A DNA stretch of 64,000 bases, from assembly GCA_029844215.1 (NCBI GenBank), contig CM056725.1, forward strand, positions 59,185,609-59,249,608, given 5' to 3'. Source of the DNA: Przewalskia tangutica (taxonomy: Eukaryota > Streptophyta > Magnoliopsida > Solanales > Solanaceae). Of this stretch, positions 22,021 to 33,941 are shown piece after piece (position 1 is the first letter of the stretch; each line of letters starts with the position of its first letter). The notes under the pieces were generated by a model. The model had not been told where the DNA came from. It made no database searches and was given only the letters and a program-made list of their open reading frames with translations. The translations under genes and the position numbers were made by a program.

Positions 22021-23212
22021 TTAGAAACATTCGTCCTCGAATGTTCTTTCGGAGTCAAACTTAAGATTAGCGACATAGTTTCCTTTCACAACCCCGACAT
22101 ACTAATAATGCCACACATAGCCCTAATACCTCGCACACGCATATCCGTCCATCATAAGCCCAAAAGAGGTTATCTTTTCGCATTTCCAACTCTGTCTAAC
22201 ATACATACATAACGTCCATACCAATTCTGGCCTCTAATCTTTGGAGTCACTCTATAAGACAATATACCACCATTTCCGGCTTTCACGACCTGGTTCCGGT
22301 GGAACGCGTCCACGAACCCGTAAAACAATTAACTAGACTTGGGCCTTGCACCCTCGTGACCTGTCACGTGGCGAACTACTACCAACTGATCCCACTCCAT
22401 TCCAGCGCCATGGGAGACCCGTAACAGTCCTCAACCCGACTCGTCACGCACTTAACTCTTATCCTTGGTCTGACTTAAAATCTTATTGCCAGAGAAAGCC
22501 TTATATACCTAAGGTCTCGGCAATAATCAATATTCTTAGGCTCGCAAATTTTCATGCTCCAAGCCTACCTTACCATCCCCAGTAAACGGGTACAAAACTT
22601 CTCATAAAACCAAAACCATGTTGTCTCGATCACAACAACCATTACTCACTCTACGCGGACCTCATCCGCACAATTCTCTTAAGCCTACTACGCAGCCTTA
22701 ATCTATTAACATGACATTCCGTTAGGTTCCTTAACATGGCTTCTTAGGGTTCACTACCCTGTCGATACTCATCTTTTCCCAATTATCTCAAATAAAACAC
22801 AAAACCTTGGCGAAAATTCATTAACTATTCCATACCTTCCCGGTATCTAGTTAGTCTTTACCAATTCCTGGTAATCTAAAATCATTCTAGGCAACACGCG
22901 TCTGACCCTCATACATAACTCCGTATAGATGTATGTCACAATACCAACTATACTACAATCATTACCAACCTGGATACGCAATCCACATAGTCATTCCTGG
23001 GTCACTGCTGCCTTTCTCGTAGCTGCAATCAACATAACTCGTTAGGGAGAGACGACCCTAACAACACAGCTCTATCGCACGATCTCAGAGTGAGAAGAAT
23101 GGAAACCAATCCTACATGTCCTGCAGCCTCCTGATTATAGATGTGGTGCACAACACACCGATAATCAAGACTCTACTAGACACGGTCTGTAGACACTTTC
23201 CGAGGACTAACT
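22021..23212 (-). other. Non-coding interior of LARD1
   Basis: About 1.2 kb with no gag, pol or other recognisable domain. It contains a diverged copy of the shared spacer (ggaacgcgtccacgaaccc near 22300, and gggccttgcaccctcgtgacc near 22340). Next to the primer site it has the leader common to all elements here (ctctactagacacggtctgt, from 23170). The collinear interior of LARD2 (49137-50328) is closely similar over its full length, so this is a stable family interior and not a one-off deletion. Confidence 0.8.
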
Positions 23213-23224
23213 GCTCTGATACCA
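23213..23224 (-). other. Primer binding site of LARD1 (tRNA-iMet)
   Basis: The minus strand reads TGGTATCAGAGC, an exact match to the initiator-methionine tRNA complement, four bases inside the LTR end at 23229. Confidence 0.88.
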
Positions 23225-23840
23225 CTTTTGTCACGACCCGACCCCGGGCGATCGTGCCCTACACAGGCACCCTGTTCGTATACGTCGAGAGAATAGCAAT
23301 GAACATACATGAAACTTATAAAATAAAATAACGAGAAATTAAACCACAGGCTAGCCGATAAGGCTACCTTCCTGGACACATATACATATACATAACAACA
23401 GCAGTTACATCCCTTTCTTTTTACAAACCGACCCACAACATGTGACTACAGACCTCTAAGAATTAAAACTGCGGCGGGGCTCCCGCCATACCCCGAATGT
23501 ACATAAGTCTACCACATCGTGAAACCGTACTAAAAGATAAGCCTCGGAGTGAAAGAAGCTTCTTTCCAAAATCGAAGAGATCCTAAAAGCAAGGATCACC
23601 AACCTGTACTATCACTGCGGGCATGAACGCAATCGGCCGGGGTCGATAACAAAAGTGCAAGTATGGAAACGAAATAAATGCAATAACCAAATCATATCTG
23701 TATAAAAGAATGTCATTTTAACTCCAAATCAATCATATATTAACTGCCTTTCCTCCTTTCAATAAGATTTAACAACATATTCCTACATACATACTTAAGA
23801 GTTTAATCCGGCCTTTTCACATAACTTACATATCTTACAT

Positions 23841-24331
23841 AACATAATCCGCCCATTTGGGACACGGTGTCTTGATGAATCATGTGACATAATCCGCCCG
23901 CTGTGGGGCTCGGTGTCGTGGAATCATATAACATAATCCGCCCGCCTGTGGGGCTCGATGTACTATGGAATCATATAACATAATCCGGCCCGCCTGTGGG
24001 GCTCGGTGTACTGTGGAATCATATAACATAATCCGGCCCGCCTGTGGGGCTCGGTGTACTGTGGAATCATATAACATAATCCGTCCCGCCTGTGGGGCTC
24101 GGTGTACGATGACGTAACCCGGCCTATGTGTAGGCTCGGGGTAATATGGCGTAATCCGCCATGTGTAGGCTCGGTGTATCTCATAGCGTAATCCGCCTAT
24201 TTGTAGGCTCGGTGTATTTCATAACGTAATCCGCCTATTTGTAGGCTCGGTGTATTTCATAACGTAATCCGTCTATTTGTAGGCTCGGTGTATTTCATAA
24301 CGTAATCCGCCTATTTGTAGGCTCTGTATTT
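23841..24331 (-). repeat. Compound minisatellite in the LARD1 5' LTR
   Basis: Same two unit types as 19341-19795. Several units have lost bases, typically in ccgg, cctg and ctg contexts (for example ccgcccgctgtgg in place of ccggcccgcctgtgg). Confidence 0.88.
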
Positions 24332-26206
24332 TCCTTACATAACATTTTCAAACCATCTTTTCACTTCTTCTTAAGTCGTCATAACAACTTCCCATAAAGT
24401 TATTATAACAACCTTTCATTTTAGAGAACTTAAGACACTTTTATTCTTACAACATTAGGAAAACTAGATCCAAAAATACTACATACATACATACTTAAAA
24501 AGAATCATAGAACTCCTTTCTTTTTAAAGCTCAAGTCACATACTCTTTTGGAAACCATCTTCTTAACTTTTGAAATAAATTAAGAAGCCATACTTTGTAA
24601 AATTAAGCCATTTCCACTTATAAAATCAAGGCTTATAGCCTTAACACCTCGTAGCATACACTCTTTCAAATCATGTCGCTTATACTTTAGAAATCAAGTC
24701 CCATAACTTGAAAAATAAAGTTTCATAATCCTTTAAAGAAAATCAAAGTTCATAGTCTTAAAACTTCATAACATACATTCTTTAAAGTCCATTTACTTAT
24801 ACTTGTAAAATCATGTCATCTACACTTTTAAAACCAATCCCCTTTTCACATATAAATTCAAGTCATTTTCAAACATAAAAATCAACTTACTTACTTTAAA
24901 CAAATCAAGACACATAGCCTTTAAATCAAATCTCATAATTTCCTAACCATTCTTACTAACGTCTCCCATAAGACCTAGTAAGGACTTAGGACAATTTAAA
25001 CATACTTTTAACTTAGATTCAACAATGTAAATACCTCTTAACTTCTAAGAGTAGAAGGAATCTTGAAATACTATCACATGGATATTTCATACGTAGGATC
25101 ATGCCAAAGAAAGTAGAGGTTCACATACCTCGCGACGATTGTCGACAAGTAGCAAAATGCTCCAAAGTACTTCAACCTTGAGCTATTCCATTCTTCAAGT
25201 AGGATACGCTATACTTAGTACATCAACCTATAATGGTCACCATACGTCCATTAACCTCTTACTTCATACGTAGAATATTCTAGGTGCTAAGTCGCTAAAT
25301 TCTACGGAAAATCGGACAAAGACCTCCTTTGTTTTTACTTACTTTGCCACCTTTTCAAGGCCGAATACAATAACCAAACAACCCCAATTGGCTCACAACA
25401 ATATAGAAGGTAGTCCAAGACAAATGAATAACTAAATGACCCATTTGGCTCACAATTTAGAAGGTAGTCTAATATAAATGAATAACAAACTAATACAAAC
25501 TACAAGTCCAAATTCGGCCACCTTGAGTTCAACAATACTAAATTCTTATCAAATTTCCATTTCAATCCAAATTGTTAACATAACATGATATCAAGTCGCA
25601 TTTGATTAAAACTATCACAATCTTCAAATCAATAACATGCGACGATTCTAATAACGACTAAATTGAAATCCAACTTAACATGGCTTACATTACATTCCGG
25701 ATTTCCAAGGCTTACAATCAATCCACAATCCTTATAAACTTCTACATATCAACTTCATGCTAGCAACACGTAAATCTAACAACAACAATAAAAATATATA
25801 ATCTTGTAACACTTTCAAAGAACAAGATTATACCTCAACGAATCTCAATCCAATCTTCAAATCCGAAGTCGTTCCTTAGCAACTTAGAGACTCTCCAAGA
25901 TACTTCAATCCGCTACTTGAGACCCTTAGAACCATACCAACAATTTTCCTTCAAACTTCCAACCAAAACCTAGAAAAGCCATTAGGTTTTCACCTTGCGA
26001 CTAATACGAAAACTCTCTTTTTCCGGGATTTTTCTATTGAGATATACTCACAATACACTTAGGAACCTTGGTTTAAAGTGGGGAGATTATTGGACAACAA
26101 ACAAATTTTTTTCCTCTTATGGATGCCCAACCCGTGAGCCTCCCTCTCTTGTTCTACAATTTTTTGTAAATTTTAGCTAAGTGTGGAACTCTTGTCTTGC
26201 TACTAG

Positions 26207-26216
26207 TATTATATAG
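26207..26216 (-). promoter_or_regulatory. TATA-like box of the LARD1 5' LTR
   Basis: The minus strand reads CTATATAATA, about 340 bp inside the LTR start at 26552 and conserved at 21664-21673. In LARD2 the equivalent site reads TTTATATG (46153 and 50675), so it is weaker there. Confidence 0.5.
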
Positions 26217-26557
26217 GGACATGGAGGGGTCAAGGTGTGCACAAATGGTTGGCTAGGATGAGGTCTAACAAATACCAAGACTAATTGTCCCTTTGACTAA
26301 GTCAAACATATCAAGCTTTCAAGTTGCAAGACTTGTCTTGCCAACAAAGGTCCAATGACCCTTTAGCCCTTGCAAAAATCGTCCAAGGCATCATCTAAGG
26401 GGGGTGACACGTGTCACCCTCCCATTCGTCACAATAATACGTTTTCCGACAATTTCATAATTCCGATAAAATTCTTACAAGTCTCAAATCTTATCACTTG
26501 TGAGTTCTTACTTATGTTCTTAAAACATGTCCTGTAAGTACGGGGTGTAACAGTAGG

Positions 26558-26666
26558 CACCTCGTGCAACCTTACAACCTTCTTGATATAACATCTCGCA
26601 TAGCCCTCTGCCGGGTAAACAATCCTGACTGAAGGACAAGAGGAACTGTCCTCATCGGCCCAACTA
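26558..26666 (-). pseudogene. Integrase remnant of element C, right piece
   Basis: Continues the integrase core after LARD1, with sequence matching 2255-2367 of element A. One frame reads VRIVYPAEGYARCYI. It ends at the same junction with the spacer as in A (cggcccaactactggtcgaacg). Confidence 0.7.
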
Positions 26667-27213
26667 CTGGTCGAACGCATCCACGAACTCGCACAATGGT
26701 TAACTAAACTTAGGCCTAACACCCTCGTGACCCTACCACCTGGCGGGACCACCCCGAACTGACCCCATCACAAAACAGTCTGCGGGTTGACCCACAACAT
26801 GGCCTCAACCCGACCCACTTTCGCGCAAAAACACTAACTCCCCGATCCGGAACAATCTCACAAATCACGTTACGAAAACCTAGCGGTGTTCTTAGCTCAA
26901 CTACCCTCTTTTATTCACACTACTCAGGGACTTATCACACAAGTACATCTTACGTGCACTAGGCACTCCGATAAGGGTTAAACGTAAAAATATAAGTCCT
27001 TTACTCGAGATGGCCTTGCCTCTAAGGTCTCTACGTATAAAACTCTAAGGCTCATACTTTCCCTAATCCCCAATCTTACCTTTCTAACTAACCATGATTT
27101 CAATCACAATTTAACATAACACTTAAGGTATACTCCTCTTAGCACCCATACAAATCTCTAGAGGGTTAAGGATATACCTATCTCTACCGCTTCACTTCCC
27201 TCTGTCGTTCTAA
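26667..27213 (-). other. Spacer between gag and the integrase remnant, element C
   Basis: Matches 2368-2928 throughout, with no convincing coding frame. Confidence 0.6.
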
Positions 27214-28017
27214 TCAATCCTGCCCTGTTGGGCGCATAGCTAAGGAAGGTGACGAACTACCCACCGATCCTGAAGGCTAAGTCCTCCTACTTCCGCGCCA
27301 CCCTTAGTCGGACAATTCCTCGCAAAATGTCCCTGCTGGCCGCCGGTAAAACAAGCTCCAACCAAAAAGACGACATTCCCCGAGGTGACGTCTGCCACAC
27401 TGCGAACATTGGGGAAAACCTTCGTGTATCTGCAAACCAGAAGCCCTGGAGCTCTGACCAACTCCGGCATACTCTGAACGTCCTGAACCCTGTGGAGGAC
27501 CACTCTGCACAGGTGGATGTGCATATCTAATCTGCTGGTGAGGCGATTCGCCTCGAAAGTTATCAAAGGACCCTGCTGTTCTGGCCCTCTTCTGCTGTCC
27601 TTCGTTAACTCGTCGATCTCTACGTTTCTTGGCCTGCTGCGCATAAGCCCGTACACAGGCCATGCTCAAGCCTAACTGAAGAATTACTCTTGCACAACCC
27701 TCTCTTAGATATTCATCAAGACTTGCGGTACATCGGTATACTCTCTGGTAGCCAAATCCATAGCTAGTAACAGGGTTGCCTCTTTGCAATCTATATTCTC
27801 TGTCCCCGGTCGTGGAACTGAAGGTTCATATATCATGGTCGCAGTAGGAACTGCTGCCGCTGTACTAAACTCTGTTGGGGCTGGTGACGTAGCATAACTC
27901 CCCGACTGAAACACCACCCCAGGTGATGATTGGGCCTGTGCCCTCGTAACCCTCTGTACTACTCAGCGGCTCCGCCTGCGCGCCTCCTAGGCCCGGGTTT
28001 GCCCTACACGGAGGCAT
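27214..28017 (-). pseudogene. gag: gag of element C (core deleted, knuckle damaged)
   Basis: An ATG at 28017 is in the usual position and the TGA stop at 27214 matches that of A. The N-terminal linker (28017-27705), the segment after the gag core (27789-27304, with LDEYLREGCARVILQLGLSM and ACVRAYAQQAKKRRDRR) and the C-terminus are in different frames. The capsid core is deleted as in A. The zinc knuckle has lost its first cysteines: only GQQGHFARNC remains, preceded by unrelated residues. Shared deletions show that A and C derive from the same gag-defective master. Confidence 0.78.
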
Positions 28018-28208
28018 AACGGTAAGGGAAAGAAATACGTTAAAGGGGTCCAACTTATAACACAGCTCTAAGGCACGATCTCAGAGTGAGAAGAATGGAA
28101 ACCAATCCTAAATATCCTATAGCCTCCTGATTATTGGCGTGGTGCACAACACACCGATAATCAAGACTTCATCGATACGGTGCAGTAGACACTTTCCGAG
28201 GATTAATC

Positions 28209-28219
28209 GCTCGATACCA
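28209..28219 (-). other. Primer binding site of element C (tRNA-iMet)
   Basis: The minus strand reads TGGTATCGAGC, lacking one base of the canonical TGGTATCAGAGC. It lies five bases from the LTR end. Confidence 0.75.
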
Positions 28220-29009
28220 CTTTTGTCACAACCCAACCGGGCCGTGGTCGTGCCTTACCGGGCACCCAGTAGACATCGTCAGTAATCAGTGAACATAAAA
28301 GAAGACATGAAATATCAAGAAGTGTAAAACAATTATTTGAGAAAATTCGCCTTTCGGCATAATATATAAAACTTAAATCCGAACAGTTACATCCCATTAC
28401 AACCCCGCCACAACAAGATTACTACACTTACGAATGTTATGACAACAACGACGGACGGGGCCGTCGCCATACCCTGAATGTAAGAACCTACAACAACGGG
28501 GACTATACGAAGATAGGCCTCGAGAAACGGAGCTTCCCAAACGCCGAATCGTGACCAAGAGGCGAGGATCAACGGCGGTGTACCTTTACTGCGGCATGAA
28601 CGCAGCCCCGGGCGAGGTCGACAACAGTACCAAGTATGTGAAATTGAAAATATCGTAAATGAAATCATAGTAGTCTATATAAAGCGGGAGATATGTATGA
28701 TAACCAAACTACGGTTCCTGATAAATAGCGATCATGTCAAGTCGGGGACTCGTGCCTCAAAGTCATCACTCAAATATAACTATGGGTCTCACGCCCACAA
28801 CATCAATCATGCCCGTGGAATACCTTCCTCACCGCGATCTATGATATAAAAGCACCAAGGAATACATGAACACCAGTCCCACTGTGTCATAGTAAAACCG
28901 TCACGGGGTAAATGCGAAGGCATAGCCGACTACTAACACCAGCGGTACCAACAAGGTCATAAATCGCATCATGAGATCTGTCTAGACCGTCACATGATCA
29001 AAGGCCGGT

Positions 29010-29290
29010 CGCCGCAGATATCAATGCGCGTCTAGCCTCGAACTTTCGCACTCGCATAGGCCAATCTCATAGGCCCGCATGAGGTATTCCCGCATCGAGG
29101 TAGCTACTCCGGCGTCCGCTCGACTCGCGATCCGCGTAGGCCACGTGACCGCATGACCATAAAGGCCGCACACTAACACGGAACTCGTAGCTCGCATAGG
29201 CCCCTGGACCCGCGTGAGGTATCCTCGAATCATAGGTCCCACAGACCGCTGAGTCTACCGCGTGGAGGGGCCTTAACCTCCGGAAACATG
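29010..29290 (-). repeat. Minisatellite region in the 5' LTR of C
   Basis: Degraded units with gcactcgcataggccaatct, cccgcatgaggtattcccgc and gaccgcatgacc. Partner of 6100-6365. Confidence 0.55.
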
Positions 29291-31244
29291 TCAAGGTGAG
29301 TGGTACAATATCAACATAACGGCTGATAGTTAAACAACTTAAGCGCAATCGAGGGAAAACCCCTTTACACAAACATCACAAGATACTAACACACGTAGCA
29401 TCCTAGCATGTTTTCTTATCAAATCAACAAGAAAGTATTACAAGGCTATCACAAACCAACACAATCAAGTTATATACACAAGGTACTTTCTACTATAAGA
29501 TTAACAAGATCGGGTTTTTATCCCCAAAGTACTTCATATATTAACTCTTTAAAAGATACTTTACTTTCACAAAAGTCACACAATACCCGTAGTAATAGAG
29601 TGATTATCTTTTGAAGTAAATCAAAACACTTCTCTTTGTAAAATCAAGTAAAAACATTCTTTTCCAAACGTTCAAGTTTGCCTAATTTCAATTACTCAAG
29701 TTTCTCATTTTCGAAAGGTTTCGTAGTTCATAGTTTTAATCCTTTAAAACAATTTGAGAAACATATACCTTATGTGTGAGTAGTTTATTCTTGTTCATAA
29801 CAATTTTATTACAGCAGCCATGATCTAGGAAATGTAATATCATTTTGTCTCATCTTAGCTTCTATGCAGATGGAAGTTTCTACTGGTTTTAATAATACTT
29901 TATTAGTCAAAACATTTCCCTTTATTAGCGCTTTGTGGTTTGTTCGATACTTATTCGATTTCAAATCAAGAAACATTATTACTTTTAAAAACCAAGTACT
30001 CATTTCTCACGAATGAGGTTTCACACAAAATTTCATATTAATTAATTAAGTCAAGTCTCTTATCTTTTAAGATCAAGTCTCTTAACTTCTAAAATTAATA
30101 AACCATTCTTTTTTTATCACTCTTAAGCCGTTATACCTAACTTCCCATAAAGCTAGTATAACTCTTAAGCTTTTAAAACCAAGTATTACTCTTCTTTCCA
30201 ACAGGTTTCTTAACTCTTTTGAATTACTTCAAGATTCTTATTATTCAGGCTTAAGTCAAAAGACATTGCCGTAATTATTATTCAGGCTTAAGTCAAAAGA
30301 CATTGCCGTAATTATTATTCAGTTAACACCCGTACGTCTACCGTACTATATATATTTTAAAATATCATGCTCAAGAGTATAGGAAGAATCACATACCTCG
30401 CGACGATTATCGACTATTAGCAAAACGCTCCACGGCTATAACCCGGCTAGCCTTGTCCACCTTTCAAGTAGCACATGCTACTCGCAGAACATTCAACCTA
30501 TAAAGGTTATACGATTCTATCAATGTCTAGACTACTCTATAGATTTAATCTATATACAAGATTCTACGGAAATTTGGGCAGCCCTTCCCTACCCGTCAAA
30601 CTTCACAAGTCTCATGTCTGATACCCATGTAAGTCTGATTCAATTCCTTCTTATATACTTTCCTTGTATATACTTATACTTATACATCAATAGTATGTAA
30701 ACTCAAATACAATAGGGAGACAAGATATTTACCTCGATAAGCCCATAATTATCCAAGTTAAATGTCGATCCTGAGCAACGCTTAGCTCCTACTCCGGGTG
30801 CTCCAACCCGCTCCAAACAACCCTTAGAAGTTCTACGCAACTTCTCCTTAATACTTCAACCAACTGTGAAGATTTTCCTTAGGGTTTCGGTTTGAGACAA
30901 AAAGGACATAAGGTAGTATTTCCGGGCTCTACGTATAGAGGTATCTTTGGAATACTACAAGGTATACGGCTAAGATATTTTGGGTATAGTAACAATACTA
31001 TGGAGAGTATTCCTACCAAGAGGGGGGTATTTATACGAGACAACACCATAAGGGGGGGGATGTGTACCCCTCGGCCAACCCCACTAGGAGGGGGGGTACT
31101 CTCGGCCAAGGAGGAGGGGCTCTCGGCCAAGGGGCCTCACTAAGGGGGGGGGGGCTCTCGGCCAAGGGCCTTCACGAAATGGGGGAGGGGTTTCAAGACT
31201 TGAGGAAGTGAGGAGTGGATGAAGAACTCTTCCAGATAGGGGGG

Positions 31245-31252
31245 TATTTATA
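31245..31252 (-). promoter_or_regulatory. TATA box of the C 5' LTR promoter
   Basis: TATAAATA on the minus strand, followed by a C run, about 410 bp inside the LTR start at 31660. The spacing is shorter than in B because the C subfamily has a shorter upstream region. Confidence 0.6.
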
Positions 31253-31665
31253 GGTCAAGCAATGGCCAACCAATGGCCAAGATCATGCCAAGTGCAAGGC
31301 AAGTGTAGGGTCAAGATTCATCCATGTGTACCTTATCCATCTACCACACAAATATCTACAAAATATCCTACCAACCCTTGACTCCAAATCGTCCCATATG
31401 CCGCCCCACACTCCACCAACTTGAGGGTGACAAGTGTCGCCCTCTCGTTGGTCCAAAATGTTTCGTCTCTCGGAAAAATCCGCAAAAATTAAAAATGACA
31501 TAGCCGGAATTTTCCCTTCGCAAGTTGTGTAAAACGTTTCGTCGAAAAACGACTCTAATCGGGGGTTGTGCACAAAATAAAATCGGCCAAGCCTACTTTA
31601 AGCTTCAAACTTTTCTACGTACGTCCTTACGTACATACTCTGGAAATACGGGGTATAACAAAGAA

Positions 31666-33658
31666 TAACCTCCTTACACAACATCACAAGACACTAACAC
31701 ACGTAGCATCATAACATGTTTTACTTATCAAACCAACAAGAAGTATTACAAGGCTATCACAAGCAAATCATAGTCAAGTTACTCACACAAGGTCACACGG
31801 TACTCGTAGTATCAAATAAGGTAACTATCTTTCAAGTAAACCAAAACCATTTCCATATCTTCTTTTAAGACATACTTAAGACAAAAACATGCTTCATTTT
31901 TAAACGAAAACACTTCAATTTTTTCAAGTCTTTGTCTTTTATAAATCAAGTCCTTACTTTGAAATTTTAAGAAAATCAAAACTTGTTTATTAATGATCTT
32001 ATTAAAGAAGCCATGATTTAGGAAATGTAATACAATTTTGTCTTATCTTAGCTTCTATGCAGATGGAGGTTTCTACTGATTTTAATAATACTTAATTAGT
32101 CAATACATTTTCCTTTATTAGCGCTGCAGTGGTTTGTTCGATACTTATTCTCATTTCCGAAATCAATACAAGGTTTTCATAAATAATTAAGTAAACCGCC
32201 CCTTTTATCTCTCTTAAGTCATTATACCTAACTTCCCATAAAGCTAGTATAACTCTTAAGCTTTTAAAACCAAGTATTACTCTTCTTTCACAAACGATTC
32301 TTAATTCTTTTGAAATACTTCAAGATTCTTATTATTTAGACTCAAGTCAAAAGACGTCAAGTAAAACCATGTTCAGTTAACACACGTACGTCTACCGTAC
32401 TATATATATATTTTAAAATATCATGCTCAAGAGGATAGGAAGAATCACATACCTCCTCGGCGAAATCCACCTGCCAAGTCGAATATGTCGCGCGCAGAGT
32501 ATCAACCTATAATAGGCAAATACGTCTATCAACGTCTAGACTACTCTGTAGAATATTCTAAGCAGAAGGTTCTTATTGCTACGGAAAATCGGGCAGCACT
32601 TCCCTACCCGTCAAAATACACAAGTCTACTGTAATACAGTCCTATGTAATTACAGTTAAATTCTCTTCTCTTATACGATCCTTCTATACATCTTATACCC
32701 AATTCTAACTTCTACAATATGTAATCTCCAATTACAATAGAAGGATAAGATTATTTACCTCGTTAAGCCCAAAATTATCCAAGTTTAAATGTCGATCCTG
32801 AACAACGTTTAGCTCCTAATCTGTGCGCTCCAATTTGCTCCAAGAAACCCTTAGAAGTTCTACACAACTTCTACTTAATACTTCAACCACTATGAAGATT
32901 TTTCCCTAGGGTTTCGTTTTGTGACTAAAGAAAGTATAGTAGTATTTTGGGGCTCTTAGTATTGAAATAACTTTGGAATACTACAAGGTATTTGGGCTAA
33001 GATATTTTGGAATTGTAACAATACTTTGGAGAATACTTTTCTACCAAGGGGGGGGGGGGGGGAGAGAGGGCTTGGACGAGAACACTACAAGGGAGAGGGA
33101 GTTTTTGAGACTTGGAGAAATGTTTAAGGGATGAAGAATAAGTCTTGCACTTGAGGGGTATTTATAGGCCAACCAATGGCCAAGATTAAAACAAATGGAT
33201 GGTGTAGATTTGGATCCATGTGAAGAGTTAGGTCTTCCAACCAAGTGTCCACCATAACCTTGGGACATATGTCCACCACAACATTGGGACATATGTCCCC
33301 CACAACAAAGAGCCAAGTGGCCTTCCACTTAGGCACAAAAAACGCCCCACCTATCTACTCCCACTCACCAAAAGAAATTGTCTTCCAAGACTTGACCATT
33401 TGACCTTGTCCACTTGGCCACATTTTCGTCCAACCCATGCCAACTAAGGGTGACACATGTCACCCTCCTATTGGTCCAAAATATTTCGTCTCTCGGAAAA
33501 AAATCCGTAATCGGTTAAAATATTAAAAACGTAGAATTTCCTTCAAGAGTTCTAATCTTTTCCGTCGAAAGTTCACAATTTCATCCTTAGCCTAATTAGG
33601 GTTTGTACAAATGTACGTACGTCCTCACATACATACTCTGGAAATACGGGGTATAACA
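31666..33658 (-). repeat. 5' LTR of element A, remaining part
   Basis: Resumes after element C and its duplicated AAGAA (31661-31665) and ends ggggtataaca at 33658. The last 1.26 kb is the partner of 1-1254. It carries a TATA box at 33159-33166 and a run of 15 G at 33048-33062. Confidence 0.87.
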
Positions 33659-33941
33659 ATAAAATTTCGTAACCCTCGTGGGTCCCACAAAACGTAAAAT
33701 TTCTTGGGTGGGCCCTACGTGACCAAATCCGTAAAAATAAATTTCCATAATGATAATAAGTTTCATACTCTTCAAATAATGCATTTGGAGAATCCAATTC
33801 TCATCAACAAACATTTTTCCTTTCCGACGTTCGGAAGATTTTTCCGTCGGAAAAACAATTCTTTCTTTCGTACCAATTTCTCAAGTCTTGTGTTCTCGCG
33901 TCTATTCTCTTATACATGTCCTGGACTTACGGGGTGTAACA
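33659..33941 (-). repeat. Terminal part of an outer LTR (element D)
   Basis: This segment ends ggacttacggggtgtaaca, a minus-strand LTR start. It is homologous, in inverse orientation, to the first 280 bp of the plus-strand LTR F at 61429. Element A sits inside it, so the remaining LTR and the body of D lie to the left of the window. The next five bases (agaag) would be its target duplication. Confidence 0.75.

Larger units (their letters stand above)
18714..26552 (-). mobile_element. LARD1: non-coding LTR element with LTRs longer than its interior
   Basis: This complete 7.8 kb minus-strand element is flanked by GTAGG (18709-18713 and 26553-26557). The 3' LTR is 18714-22009, the interior 22010-23228 and the 5' LTR 23229-26552. 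A polypurine tract and a perfect tRNA-iMet primer site are present, but no frame in the 1.2 kb interior resembles gag or pol. It fits the idea of a large retrotransposon derivative (LARD), although known LARDs usually have a longer interior. LTR blocks, primer leader and spacer relate it to the gag-bearing elements here. It inserted in the integrase remnant of C. Confidence 0.93.
23229..26552 (-). repeat. 5' LTR of LARD1
   Basis: 3324 bp, from tgtcacgacccg to ggggtgtaaca, directly followed by the GTAGG duplication. It is nearly identical to the 3' LTR in its AT-rich two thirds, which argues for a fairly recent insertion. Confidence 0.92.
5277..31660 (-). mobile_element. Ty3/Gypsy element C, gag plus integrase remnant, with two nested elements
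   Basis: This is a complete minus-strand element flanked by the 5 bp target duplication AAGAA (5272-5276 and 31661-31665). The 3' LTR is 5277-6962 plus 16075-17841, split by element B. The interior (17842-28223) contains the integrase remnant, spacer, gag remnant and primer site, and is interrupted by LARD1 (18714-26552). The 5' LTR is 28224-31660. Protease, RT and RNase H are absent. The deletion junction next to the integrase is the same as in element A, so both descend from one defective master. Element C sits in the 5' LTR of A. Confidence 0.9.
28224..31660 (-). repeat. 5' LTR of element C
   Basis: 3437 bp, from tgtcacaacccaac to ggggtataaca, directly followed by the AAGAA duplication. 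It pairs with the split 3' LTR. It includes the minisatellite at 29010-29290, the doubled caggcttaagtcaaaagac unit (30241-30325) and a TATA box at 31245-31252. Confidence 0.9.
1..33658 (-). mobile_element. Ty3/Gypsy element A, gag plus integrase remnant (left end outside window)
   Basis: This is a minus-strand LTR retrotransposon. In plus-strand order it has the 3' LTR (cut by the window start), polypurine tract, integrase remnant, spacer, gag remnant, tRNA-iMet primer site at 4128-4139 and a 5' LTR. The 5' LTR starts at 4144, is interrupted by element C (5277-31660) and finishes at 33658. The visible 3' LTR (1-1254) and 32401-33658 are near-identical copies, which confirms that they are a pair. 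Protease, RT and RNase H are absent. The element lies inside another LTR (D). Its target duplication should be ataaa (33659-33663), and the partner copy lies outside the window. Confidence 0.85.
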
